Assembly (NCBI GenBank): GCA_002317325.1
Contig: DCJB01000020.1
Coordinates: forward strand, 1 to 32,914
Direction of reading: 5' to 3'
Origin: Bacteroidales bacterium UBA1711
GTDB lineage: Bacteria; Bacteroidota; Bacteroidia; Bacteroidales; P3
Length of the DNA: 32,914 nucleotides
The notes below the pieces were generated by a model that saw only the letters and a list, made by a program, of their open reading frames with translations, had not been told where the DNA came from and ran no database searches. A program made the translations under genes and the position numbers. Position 1 is the stretch's first letter. Every line of letters begins with the position of its first letter. This document shows, one piece after another, positions 16,601 through 24,186 of the stretch.

Positions 16601-19600
16601 GAGGTGATGTTGTCGCCCGTCACCTGCACCACAGCGGTGACTGTGTGGCGGCCGGGAGTGAGCGACTGGCTCATCAGCGGCACCGTGCGCGAGCGACCCA
16701 GCTGGAGGCCCTGTGCGTTGCCCGTAGTCTGCTGCCAGGCGGCGTTATCAACCTTGTAGCGGAGGGTGTAGGCATTGATGTTGGTGCTGCCGCGGTTGGT
16801 GAGTTTCACGTTCAGGGCGGTGGAGGCGCAGGAGGCAACTGTCATGGTGTCGGTGCCGGCGGGCCACTCGATGGTGGCATCCACGTTGGGAGTGCCGGTG
16901 ACGTTGATGAGCGTTGCGGACAACCCCGAGGCGCAGCCCTCTGGCTCGAGGAAGCCAAACATGATGTCGGGCCGGTTGTTGCCCTTGGTGCCGGTAGTGG
17001 AGGTGTGTGCCGTGTTATTGGCGGCCTGCTTGGTGATGACCGTATTGGCCTGCGCGGTGTACTTAGTGTTGGCGCCAGCCGTGATGGCGGCAGTGCTGAG
17101 CTCGCGGATTACCTCAACCAAAATGCTGGAGGTGCCGTTCCACTGGAAGGGCGTATCCAGCTCGTGGTGCACCCAGCCGATGTTGTCGGGCGTGAGGGTG
17201 AGGTTGGTGTTGTGATAGACCTGTGTGGCGCCGGTGATGAAGGTGGTGTTGGCAAAGGTGGTCTGCGACACCTGCTTCATGTTGATGGTGTAGTTGGAGA
17301 AATTGAAGCTGGTGACATTGCTGCCGAGGCTGTTCAGATAGAACGACACCGAGCTGATGATGCCCGCAGCGTGTCCTGCAGCCTGAATTTGGTCGGCAGT
17401 GTATAGGTACTGCTCGCGCACAAACTTAATCTTGGGGTTGTAGGGCGAGGGGAAGTTGTTGCTCATGATGGAGGCCAGCGTGCCCACATGTGTCGAAGGC
17501 ACGTCAACCAAGCCCACATACTGGCAGAAGAAAGTATCGACGTGGTAGATGTTGGGGGTGGTGAATGGACCGTTGGTGGTGTCCAGCACCTCCATGACGG
17601 CATTCAGCCACACAGCCTTGGCCCTATTGGTGGGGAAGTTGGTGGGGGTGATGGTGGTAGTCTGTCCGTAGTTGACCGAGAGGGTGGCGGGAACAGCAGG
17701 AATGTCGGGCGTATAGCGCGAGAGGAAGGAGGCGCTGTTGGTGTCGTTGGCACGGCGGGCGGTGCCGTCGGTGCTTACTGCATCCACCCACACCTTCACG
17801 TTGAAGACTGTGTCGCTGTGGGCGTGCATATTGATGGTGTTGGCAAAGGTGATGGTGCGGGCCGACTGTGAGGCGAGGCTGCCCACCTGGTAGGTGCCGG
17901 CAACGGTGGAGCCGCCGTTAAGGCTGTACTTGGCCACAATGCCGTTGGCGGTCTGCGAACCATAGTTGTGGATAGTGACCGACACCGTCTCGGCGGTGGT
18001 GAGGTTGCAGCCCGTATCGACCACAGGGGCATCCACGGCCACGTCGGTGTTGGGTATGCCGGTGACGTGGAGGTTCACGGCCGAGCGGTTGCCCTCGCAC
18101 CCGTTGTCGGTGTACAGAATGAGGTTGTCTTCCACGGTGCCTATCTGCATGAGGTGGTTGGCATCCGCTGTCTGCCAGTGGGTGGAGGTGTTAGAAATGG
18201 TGGAGGTGCTGGTGGGCCAGCTGATGCGGCGGGCGCCGGCAATGGCAGTGGTGCCCATGGCAATGCCGTTGCCCTTCCACACGGTCTGCGGCACATTCTG
18301 CGTGCTCCATTTCAGCGTCTGCGTCGAAGAGGCCGTGGTGACGCTGTTGAAGGCCACAGCGTCGGCGATGCCGCCTCCGTCGCGATAGATGACGGCGAAG
18401 TTGGTGTTATAGGAGACCGAGGCCACGGCTGTGCTGGGTGAGAAGATGGTGCGGGTCGAGTCGCTGGGGGTGGTCATGGCCTTGAACTGTAGGACGAGGC
18501 ACTGGTGGGGCTGGATGGTGACGTTGGGCAGCACCCACACCTTGCCCGCAGCGTTGGAAATGATGACGAGGATAGAGTCGCCCTCGAGATTGGCGGGATA
18601 GTCGCCCACGTTGGTCAGCTCCACTGCGAAGGCGGTGCTGCTGTTCATGAACGAGGGCATGGGGTTGGTGGCGCCGGGGGCGGTGCGGTTCACCTGCACT
18701 TCGGTTATCTTGACCAACGGCAGGTTACGTTTCTGCGAGATATAGAACGTAGTGTCGGCAAAGAGCGGCGAAGTGGTGATCGACGGTCCATAGTAGAACT
18801 TCTCGTCGTCGTTGAGCGAGCGGTACCACGAAATGCCGGCGCGCTGCTTGCGGGCGGTGGTGGTGGTGTAGTAGTTGACGGGCCAGAGGTCAACGCCGGC
18901 CGAGGGTGTGACGGTGGCGGCGGTGCCGTAGGGCACGTTTTGGTTGATGACCGTGGGTGCGGCGGCGGCATAGCGGGAGAGGACCGTATAGTTGGCGGTG
19001 TCGTTCAAGTCGTCGGGGTCGGCGCTGCACTTCACCCACCATCTGATGTGGTAGGTGCGGTCGGAGTTGTTGGCCCCGTAGGGGAGGCTCATGGTGCGGG
19101 TGGAGAGGAAGGTGATGGTGTCGCCGGGCCCGCAAGAACGGTTGGTGATGTTGAAAGACTGGACTGCGCCGTTGTCAATGCTGTAATAGACGTTGATGGC
19201 GGTGGCGGGGGTATAAGTGTAGGTGCCGCTGCCCGTGTTGCGGAAGGCCACTTCCACGGGTATGGAGGCGGGGGCGCCGCAGTATTCCTCGTAGGGGGTG
19301 ACAAACGAAATGGGGGTGAAATCGACATTCAGCGCCTGCACCTCGTAGGCGCCCATGCTGGGCGGGTTGTTGCGGGTGGTGCCGTACAAGTCGATGGTCA
19401 CGCCCGGCACGGCAACGCCCGTGTGGCGGAGCATAGCGTTGAAGGAACGGAGGTCAACCCGGCTCACCGAACTGTTGGTGAAGTTGGGGTTGCCCGACAC
19501 CGAACCCGTCTCGCACGCAATGGCGTTGTTCCACTGCTGTAGGTTGTTGAAGGAGGTGCTTCCGTCGTCGGTGTATAGGCGGTTGAGCACGCCGCTGATA

Positions 19601-22600
19601 GAGTAGTAGCAGTTGTGGTCCACATGGAGGGTTGACGTGTAGTCGCCCGGCATGAAGGAGAAGGCGAAGTTGTTCGAGTCGAAGCAGGCCACCACGTTGT
19701 TCTGGAAGTAGCTCTCGCTGATGACCCCGCCGCCGAAGGTGGCTGCAGCAATGCCCACGCGCGACGAATGGGCCTTCATCCTCACCGAGTTGAAGGCCAC
19801 CCGCATATAAGTTCCCTTGATGATATTGAGCGGGGTGGTGAGCTGGTTGGCGGTGCCGTCGTCGAGACACACAAGCATATTGTTGGCGATGAGGAAGTAG
19901 TCGGTGCTGGAGCCATAAACGTCCGACACGCCTATGCAGCTGGCTCCCTTGGTGGAGTAGATGCGGTTGCGGGTGATGCGGCTGCCCTCATAGAGGTACT
20001 GCCCCAGAATCATGAAGCTGGTGTTGGACAACACGTCGTCAACAAAGTTGCTATCGACCCACACATCGTTCTGGTTGACCACGCTGATGGCGGTGTTGGC
20101 CTGGTTCTTGAAGTAGTTAAATCGGACTATGTTGTGGCGGGAGCGGTTGGTGGGCGAGGGGCCCATGACGTTCACGCCGGTCTGGCCGCCCTCGAAGGTG
20201 CAGTTGCTCACCAGCACCGAGTCGGCCTCGCCCGTATTCAGCATATCCACGGCCATGGCGGTCACGGTGTTGCTATCGACAAAAGTGCAGTTGAGGAACT
20301 GGCAGTGGTTGCTGTTAGTCCCGAGCAGTGCCAGCGTGTTGCAGCGGTTGTCGTTGTTGGTGCCGTTGGCAAAACGGATGTTGTTGAACCGTATGGAGCG
20401 GGCCTCGGTGAGGTCAACCAGTGCCTCGGCGTTGGTGTTGACCCCCTGTCGGCTGCGGCGGAAGGTGACGCGGGCGCTGGCGTTCACTGGCTCAAAGAGC
20501 ACATAGTTGGTTGCCGAAGTGCCGGGAATGTAGGGGAACTTGGTCACGTCGTAAGTGCCGGCGGGCAGCTTCACCGTGAGGGGCGCGCTGATGCCGCAGC
20601 GGCTCAGGGCGTAGAGCAGTTTCTCAAGCGTGGGTATGTTGGCTCCGGCCTGGCCTATGGTGCGGGTGCCGCTGTAGGCGCCCTGGCAGGCGGCAAAGGG
20701 GCTGTTGGCGGTATCGTTGAAGGGCTCGTGGTCGCGGTAGCGTGTGCTGCCCACCAGTATGCTGTCATCCACCCAGGCTCGGATGGTGTGGTAGCCCACA
20801 GTGAAGGTCTGCGAGGCGTTCATGAGCACGCGGCAGCTGTCGCCGCCGTTGAGGGTGCCGCTCCAAGTGTGCTGCACGGGGGTGCCGCCGTCAATGCTGT
20901 AGAAGAGGCTGACGCTGTTCATGGGGCTGACGCCGTAGTTCTTGAGCCACACTACCACCGAGTCGGTGCCGGCGTTGCAGGGGGTGGTGTAGCTGGGGTA
21001 GGCGAAGCCCGAAACGCCGCAGTCGTAGATGAGCGGAACGTTCTTCACTTCAAAAAAACGCGCCCAGGGTCGGGTGCCGAGAGTGTAGGCCGTAGTAAAC
21101 GGCTCCAAGTCGGTGAACGGGTTATAGGAGAGGTAGGCCTCGTGGCCGGTCATGTAAAGAGACTGCTTGTTGAAGGGTGTGGAGGCGTGGCGCAGCGGGG
21201 TGGCCGGCACATTTTGGTCTCCGTTATAGATTATCTGCACCAGCAGGTCGCCGCCGGAGTAGAAAAAGGTATCCTGCAGCGTCACTGTCTGCTCGCTGTT
21301 GGCTGCGGCCTGCTCGATGACGAAAGCCGAGTCATAGACTATCTGCATAGCGTTGGTGGTGAAGGCCGTACTCGTGGAGGTGGTTGTCCAGGAGTTGGGC
21401 ACATTGGCCATGCGAATCTGAAGGTGGGGACGGGTCACGCGCTGGAGCGATGATGCCACCCGGTAGCGGAACGTCTTGATAGCGCCGGGCCCGTACCCCA
21501 GTTCTGCCATCAGCAGACTGTCATAGACGAACTCCGAGCGGTTGTCGGCGTAGTAGGGGAAGGGAAAGTCGGACGACGACTGGGTGGTGGCGGCCATGGG
21601 CTGGTCGTGCGTGATGCCGCGCACGCAGCGGTAGCGTTCCCACTGGTTGGCGTTCTCGGGGTAGTAAGAGGTGTTGTTGTTGCGGGTGGAGTCCTTGACC
21701 ACGAGGTGGTAAGTCATCACGGTGTCGTAGCCGTGGAATGGGATGCGCCCCACATAGCGCGACCCGCCCGCCGTAGTTGGGTGGAGGTAGGCGCGGTGCA
21801 CTGTCGGGCTGTTGCCCACCCGATACTCGGCATAGACCGAATCGGAGTTGATACCCGCAGACACGCTGGTACTGAGGTTGGCCACCAAGCGGGCGCCGCG
21901 GCTGCTGGGGTACTTGATGTTGTCGGGGAACGAAATCATCGTCAGCTTGGGCGCCACCATCTGCTGGCTGGAGGCTCGAATGGTGATGTCGTCGAGATAC
22001 CAGCCCTGCACGCCTGTGTTGGCGGTGCGGGCGCAGATAATAAAGCGGACTATCAGCTGGCGGTCGATGGCCGGCACGCCCTGAAACACTTGCTCAATGT
22101 CGAACCGCTCCTTCTGCCACAGCATATTTGAAGCCGCGGTGGCCGACGTCCATGTGTCGTAGGAACGCTTGCTGAACGAACCCACATTGCGGAACTGGTT
22201 GCTTCCGGGGTCGGTCTTGTAGTGCGACGAGTTAAGCTGCATCCAGCTGTTTTGCCCGGGGCGCTTCACCTCAACGCGGCAGATGTTAGTTCTGTCTCCC
22301 GAAGCGCAATCCAACGGGTCAATAAAGGCTATGTGCATAAACTCCAGCGTGTAGTAATTCCACGCCGCACTGTCGGAGAAGTCCAGCGTGTCGAGCGTCA
22401 GCACCACTTCCTGATTGCGGGTGTGGGTGAGTTTCATCGCGCGGGCGCCGCCGGACTTGATGCTTGTCTGGGTGGCCCCGCCAGTCGAAACCGAGTAGCC
22501 TGTCGGTGTCGCACTTTCAAAGTCCTGCCGATAGCAATACGTGACCTGAGCACGGACAGATGTCGCCGCCATGGCGAAAATGAGTCCGATGACCAATAAT

Positions 22601-22611
22601 CCTCTTTTCAT
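10612..22611 (-). CDS. giant modular T9SS-exported surface protein (3999 residues)
   Basis: Predicted to be secreted through the type IX system and held at or released from the cell surface; ligand unknown. Modules in order (approximate residues): signal peptide 1-21; MAM/jelly-roll-like 22-212 ending WYLDDITIRA; Ig/CARDB-type region; right-handed beta-helix 640-1085; CARDB 1090-1220; Ig-like 1218-1297; lamin-tail-like 1297-1510; CARDB from 1520; Ig-like 1633-1700; second beta-helix 2015-2470; CARDB; third Ig-like 2739-2835; GEVED-like 2965-3130 with AIDFNRDGQYD; second jelly-roll 3253-3452 ending VAIDNFRVG; CARDB repeats 3455-3900; T9SS type A sorting domain 3916-3999 with VEQNVPNPFDKTTKFDF and an AAGVYYYTV segment. 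The composition is rich in Thr, Asn, Ser and Val. The reading frame is open throughout 12 kb with no disruption. Adhesin or matrix role is inference. Confidence 0.9.
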   Translation of the reverse strand: MKRGLLVIGLIFAMAATSVRAQVTYCYRQDFESATPTGYSVSTGGATQTSIKSGGARAMKLTHTRNQEVVLTLDTLDFSDSAAWNYYTLEFMHIAFIDPLDCASGDRTNICRVEVKRPGQNSWMQLNSSHYKTDPGSNQFRNVGSFSKRSYDTWTSATAASNMLWQKERFDIEQVFQGVPAIDRQLIVRFIICARTANTGVQGWYLDDITIRASSQQMVAPKLTMISFPDNIKYPSSRGARLVANLSTSVSAGINSDSVYAEYRVGNSPTVHRAYLHPTTAGGSRYVGRIPFHGYDTVMTYHLVVKDSTRNNNTSYYPENANQWERYRCVRGITHDQPMAATTQSSSDFPFPYYADNRSEFVYDSLLMAELGYGPGAIKTFRYRVASSLQRVTRPHLQIRMANVPNSWTTTSTSTAFTTNAMQIVYDSAFVIEQAAANSEQTVTLQDTFFYSGGDLLVQIIYNGDQNVPATPLRHASTPFNKQSLYMTGHEAYLSYNPFTDLEPFTTAYTLGTRPWARFFEVKNVPLIYDCGVSGFAYPSYTTPCNAGTDSVVVWLKNYGVSPMNSVSLFYSIDGGTPVQHTWSGTLNGGDSCRVLMNASQTFTVGYHTIRAWVDDSILVGSTRYRDHEPFNDTANSPFAACQGAYSGTRTIGQAGANIPTLEKLLYALSRCGISAPLTVKLPAGTYDVTKFPYIPGTSATNYVLFEPVNASARVTFRRSRQGVNTNAEALVDLTEARSIRFNNIRFANGTNNDNRCNTLALLGTNSNHCQFLNCTFVDSNTVTAMAVDMLNTGEADSVLVSNCTFEGGQTGVNVMGPSPTNRSRHNIVRFNYFKNQANTAISVVNQNDVWVDSNFVDDVLSNTSFMILGQYLYEGSRITRNRIYSTKGASCIGVSDVYGSSTDYFLIANNMLVCLDDGTANQLTTPLNIIKGTYMRVAFNSVRMKAHSSRVGIAAATFGGGVISESYFQNNVVACFDSNNFAFSFMPGDYTSTLHVDHNCYYSISGVLNRLYTDDGSTSFNNLQQWNNAIACETGSVSGNPNFTNSSVSRVDLRSFNAMLRHTGVAVPGVTIDLYGTTRNNPPSMGAYEVQALNVDFTPISFVTPYEEYCGAPASIPVEVAFRNTGSGTYTYTPATAINVYYSIDNGAVQSFNITNRSCGPGDTITFLSTRTMSLPYGANNSDRTYHIRWWVKCSADPDDLNDTANYTVLSRYAAAAPTVINQNVPYGTAATVTPSAGVDLWPVNYYTTTTARKQRAGISWYRSLNDDEKFYYGPSITTSPLFADTTFYISQKRNLPLVKITEVQVNRTAPGATNPMPSFMNSSTAFAVELTNVGDYPANLEGDSILVIISNAAGKVWVLPNVTIQPHQCLVLQFKAMTTPSDSTRTIFSPSTAVASVSYNTNFAVIYRDGGGIADAVAFNSVTTASSTQTLKWSTQNVPQTVWKGNGIAMGTTAIAGARRISWPTSTSTISNTSTHWQTADANHLMQIGTVEDNLILYTDNGCEGNRSAVNLHVTGIPNTDVAVDAPVVDTGCNLTTAETVSVTIHNYGSQTANGIVAKYSLNGGSTVAGTYQVGSLASQSARTITFANTINMHAHSDTVFNVKVWVDAVSTDGTARRANDTNSASFLSRYTPDIPAVPATLSVNYGQTTTITPTNFPTNRAKAVWLNAVMEVLDTTNGPFTTPNIYHVDTFFCQYVGLVDVPSTHVGTLASIMSNNFPSPYNPKIKFVREQYLYTADQIQAAGHAAGIISSVSFYLNSLGSNVTSFNFSNYTINMKQVSQTTFANTTFITGATQVYHNTNLTLTPDNIGWVHHELDTPFQWNGTSSILVEVIRELSTAAITAGANTKYTAQANTVITKQAANNTAHTSTTGTKGNNRPDIMFGFLEPEGCASGLSATLINVTGTPNVDATIEWPAGTDTMTVASCASTALNVKLTNRGSTNINAYTLRYKVDNAAWQQTTGNAQGLQLGRSRTVPLMSQSLTPGRHTVTAVVQVTGDNITSNDTIVHTFNVKFCAGSYTVGTNPGPRGYNSLSIALDTLANAGVAGNVVFLLKEQIHSGQFNIGHIPGTSPTSTVTFTTDSMASSIALIKHTPTSAANYVMKLDGAEYVNFDWVDFYGNYTTGSANTIYANVLQIENSSHINFTNCTIRSKKSAASSTNANLVLLGDNNSYITINHCLLDSGYYAVRTLPTNVHSHNIVVSNCDILNFWYRGVNIRNCDTVFILHDSIASGVTVAGKPLQGIYVANANRVRIEKNFVYLVDNATGGKRGIQISNCKGTNIERVTIYNNMVSVYGTAVASLPSSCIWIDSTSKFVNVYFNTSKLYAGVTQATTRTFSCQLSSNVHVLNNIFSNESKGYAYYVAIDTCVANSNFNVYYSTSLPDTNARTGVITRKFAHWGGVDPIGLDSLRIINQKDQNSFEDMPYLVGTTDLRVALAQFAGVAQYNSDVPQDIFDNGRPQIPAPTIGAHEFNRLATNVSIAEILSPKMPATTTGSNPEVLNIETDSILVHVRFYNNGNSAISGCTWQAFLDGTNPLEISDSRSLPRMNLRTMYEDSVRIASPYGYVDTQRVVIVLETPDGVYDDDGSDNIDTAVFFVYPAYDLKVQSIAITNNEPAGCRLFAVPITYTIKNDGKKDFPGTRDFFIGYDFYCQGTVQPTSGFPGSYYPGEYTQFGEGNDLPVGTTRDITNTMHFPNIYPHGLTSDITVKLRGAVTYQYDPKHFNDTSNYISVTSNHTPESPVGSDTTVDYGSYGNLWATETDGFNANGTPINRVIRWHRLADTTTGEYFYNGTNNYNRSTHWSNTPQYFHDSTYYLSCLSNKNCTSYYSPIHVGINAPLTSDVSISEVVSPRASGRVYLELDTVKLRVANYGSSPASNIPIHYKWMNANGNQTLAECDDTVRVTIPGRVGDSVSTYVFCFDTFLMVNQPLSNVGYQLQAWVSLPEDMQRGNDTLRYAHTFRALAENCYDSILAMAPDEAVGFDITKVSYNNLDFELPDNFGRSSSNMAHYSPTLDNAPVIYVTHGTTDTLAVTVANNADESDTMTTASLCIAIDFNRDGQYDLSGIENITKVGNTRGVSVTSRHAYKQEFTIPPQAHYGFMRMMVWVDGDNTAYINGFRNKSINGQIQQYMLFVQEPDSVVDIDAAVTRVVTPAKHIVTEEDTTVTVMLANNGKVPLTSAQIVGAFYNNIGGNHFDTINWTGSLAPGTSEPVTFRRVNFYEGTTDLMAKVIVAGDTVFTDNDSLRFRFHRFHVVELRFIDSFDQPISKWYVPTGFNNYHHNYFDRSTPAKSHINAPASQPNAFVTGPTQVVSTGTRGNRSEIYTPIIDISQIQPDTINFELCKNMLNGSHLKLQFFDYMGLWQDVDYPAGEHHAPQNGAKSYEGDTTSWYDDPEGWTGSTGAGEYVSYMLPTSLIRGDFPQNLQFRFVYTTPIDVSGASFGDGVAIDNFRVGRARRAVDVGVTDIVYPTNPKFGETIRPTVKIKNYGTDSIRNFEVGYVPWGHYLPMEARCELTIQPDSEVLYTFPDPFTITNNFPDTFNIAAFTKPATDYYWDNDTCIKAFGLSPLANDLQMLRILSPMSSAVAGDTIPITVVIRNFGTEEVDECDVYYTYNGGAPIREHIRFADYLGRNLESTETFPHTFTTRRERATMGTMRVTAYCDYARDSYRLNDTISKTTQGRAAITDLEASSFFFDTRDHTGVRIGLSVANVGARAVSDFDACFFVDRDPNTLSCDHVHIDPPLPAGSQMVYLFDSVMATRTSPWEYCTAWVSVPDDTNHTNDTTRLAAEMHTDLALLRVEVEENRYDSCRVRFVIRNEGNITFYKPITMQFTINGLKVKATIPDSLYFIQPGETRHILMVKNGREVKVPQSYERIYTGQGQLLDIDADYELVNNKTNNIVVLNYFEGIEPVESASGFVVEQNVPNPFDKTTKFDFAIPARGSVRLTVTDVVGRQVFESVKVYDEGRHTVTMDRRDWAAGVYYYTVEYDGESQMHKMIVR

Positions 22612-22700
22612 GTTATCTGTATTTTATTTATTCTTTATTAGACCATTATATACCCATAAAAGCCCATTTTGCGGACCAAAACAGGTTAGGAATAATCGCA

Positions 22701-22708
22701 CAAAGGTA
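22701..22708 (-). promoter_or_regulatory. promoter -7 box for giant surface protein
   Basis: On the - strand the sequence reads TACCTTTG (plus-strand CAAAGGTA), preceded by TTCG. It lies about 90 nt upstream of the giant gene's ATG at 22611. The -33 position shows no clear TTG. Confidence 0.55.
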
Positions 22709-22774
22709 CGAATTATTTTTCAATCATGCTGTTTTTCGTGTATTTTTTGTCATTCATGGCGCTTGCTTTATCTT

Positions 22775-22809
22775 GAGGCCGAGGCTCCGCCGCCCTCGGT
22801 TGGGGCCTC
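22775..22809. other. imperfect hairpin between fic-type gene and giant gene
   Basis: GAGGCC (22775-22780) faces GGCCTC (22804-22809), and CCGAGG (22779-22784) faces CCTCGG (22794-22799). Neither strand has a T-tract after it, so a terminator role for the upstream Fic-type gene is only possible. The rest of 22612-22858 is AT-rich with no gene. Confidence 0.3.
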
Positions 22810-22858
22810 TTGCGCATAATAGAGTCTCTCGGTCTCATTTTGTACTCTCAGCGCCCCG

Positions 22859-24121
22859 CTATTTATGATTTTTTAACCCCACGCGGCTGTTTTTGGCCCT
22901 CAATCTGCGGGGGGGGGGGGCGGGCGCGGGCAGCACTTCCCAGAATCCCCCTTTGTTGGGTCCGTGGCGCCGAATCTTGCCTTCATTGGCGAGGCGGGCA
23001 ATCTGCATCTCGATAGCCCGCTGGCTGCGCCCCAGTTCCTCGGCAATGGCCGCCGCGGTGACAGAGGGCCGCAGCCGCATGATGCGGAGAATCTCAACGG
23101 AAGTCTTGAGCTTGGCAGAGGGGGCGGCGGAAGGGGCGGCGGAAGGGGCGGCGGAAGGGGCAACAATGGCTGCCGGACGGCCAAAGTAAGTGGCGGTAGA
23201 GTCATCGTAGATGCCGGTTGTGTCGCCGTAAGTGGCGATTGTGTCGCCGTAGGCGGCGGGATTTGCTTCGCTTACGCCTTCAGAGACGACCGACGGGCGT
23301 TCTCTGTCGCTGCCCCAGCGAATGTGGGTGTAGCGGTTGTGCAGCTCGTTGTGTTCGCCCCACAGCAAGTTGCGGAAAAAGAGTTCCAGAAAAATGCCAG
23401 TGCGTTCTACCCCCTGTTCCACATTCTGGTAGTTGGCACGCACCAGTGCATTGCGAAAATACCACGAATGCTGATGGAAGGGGGCGTTGCCTACTCTGTA
23501 GCCCAGCTGGTTGAGATATTTGATGGCGAATATGGCGGTAGTTCGGGTGTTGCCTTCGCCGAAGGGGTGAATCTGCCATATTCCGCTGATGAAAGAGGCG
23601 AAGTGGGATACCAGTTCTGCGGGGGAGAGCCGGACGTAAGAGATTTTGCGTTCTTGGGCGAAATCATAATCCAGAGTGGGGGCTATCATATCGGCGGAAG
23701 AGTATAGCACCGAAGCATTGTCGAGAACCCACTCCTTCTTGCTAATGTTGTAAGTGCGGTATTCGCCGGCATGGGGCAGCACGCCAACGAAGAGGCGGCG
23801 GTGGATAGATGAAAGCATAGTGGGGGCGAAAGAGAAAGTCTCCTCGGCGAGGAGGGCTACAATGCGGGCTGCCACGGTGTCGGCTTCGCTGGTGCCGGCG
23901 CTTTCCTGCCGTCCTTTTTTAGTTTGGTAGTAGGCGCTGATTCGGCGCGACACTTCTCCTATTGATATTCTGTCCTCAATATGTTCCTGTGCGGTATCCA
24001 AGAGGTATTTCGACGGCTTGAGGCGATCCACGTCCTGCAGGCCTACGGCTATTTGCCAGTAGCTGGCGCGGCGACAAGAATCCGCCTCGCCTTGGCGGAA
24101 GTATTCATCGAACTCGGTCAT
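22859..24121 (-). CDS. Fic-family protein with C-terminal winged-helix domain
   Basis: Fic proteins usually transfer AMP or related groups to target hydroxyls. This 420-residue protein has an N-terminal helical segment (residues 20-70, with LDTAQEHIEDRISIGEV) resembling the VbhA-type antitoxin region fused in many Fic proteins. The Fic core is at about 95-260, with the active-site loop HPFGEGNTR (His185). The linker 285-337 is made of heptad YGDTxxx and AAPS repeats. A winged-helix domain follows at 338-396 (VEILRIMRLRPSVTAAAIAE, then RRHGPNKGGFWEVL), and a short basic tail is encoded after a C12 tract. I saw no clear [S/T]xxxE[G/N] inhibitory motif. ATG 24121 is chosen; the in-frame ATG at 24268 only translates the upstream repeat array. 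Targets are unknown. The DNA-binding role of the tail domain is inferred. Confidence 0.88.
   Translation of the reverse strand: MTEFDEYFRQGEADSCRRASYWQIAVGLQDVDRLKPSKYLLDTAQEHIEDRISIGEVSRRISAYYQTKKGRQESAGTSEADTVAARIVALLAEETFSFAPTMLSSIHRRLFVGVLPHAGEYRTYNISKKEWVLDNASVLYSSADMIAPTLDYDFAQERKISYVRLSPAELVSHFASFISGIWQIHPFGEGNTRTTAIFAIKYLNQLGYRVGNAPFHQHSWYFRNALVRANYQNVEQGVERTGIFLELFFRNLLWGEHNELHNRYTHIRWGSDRERPSVVSEGVSEANPAAYGDTIATYGDTTGIYDDSTATYFGRPAAIVAPSAAPSAAPSAAPSAKLKTSVEILRIMRLRPSVTAAAIAEELGRSQRAIEMQIARLANEGKIRRHGPNKGGFWEVLPAPAPPPRRLRAKNSRVGLKNHK
22909..22920. repeat. homopolymer tract (12 G on + strand) inside fic-type gene
   Basis: Twelve consecutive G on the + strand, read as C12 in the coding strand of the Fic-type gene, just after its winged helix. 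Length change by one base would replace the last residues: one base shorter gives a stop almost at once, one base longer gives a different tail of similar length. Such tracts are prone to slippage and also to sequencing error. Confidence 0.8.
23121..23160. repeat. 12-bp tandem repeat (3.3 copies) coding AAPS units
   Basis: The unit GGGGCGGCGGAA repeats at 23121, 23133 and 23145, and then a partial unit at 23157. On the - strand it codes the four-residue unit AAPS in the linker of the Fic-type protein. Copy-number change keeps the frame, so it could vary linker length. Confidence 0.9.
23186..23251. repeat. 21-bp tandem repeat coding heptads in the Fic linker
   Basis: Three 21-bp units begin at 23186, 23207 and 23228, with a partial fourth at 23249. 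They code seven-residue units (YGDTIAT, YGDTTGI, YDDSTAT on the - strand), placed just before the AAPS repeats. They are imperfect, so the array is older or less active than the 12-bp one. Confidence 0.85.
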
Positions 24122-24186
24122 AAGTGGGTTGTTTTTCCATAACAACGCAAAAAATAAGATAAAATTGTTAACTCGCGAAGTTTTTT

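Noticed and set aside
14179..17406. A 1075-codon open frame on the + strand opposite the giant surface gene, and other long frames at 10453-12381, 12490-14175 and 19768-21453
   Set aside because: Their translations are rich in Val, Gly, His and Ala with no domain, the pattern expected opposite a Thr/Asn/Asp-rich gene; the - strand frame has signal, domains and the T9SS end.
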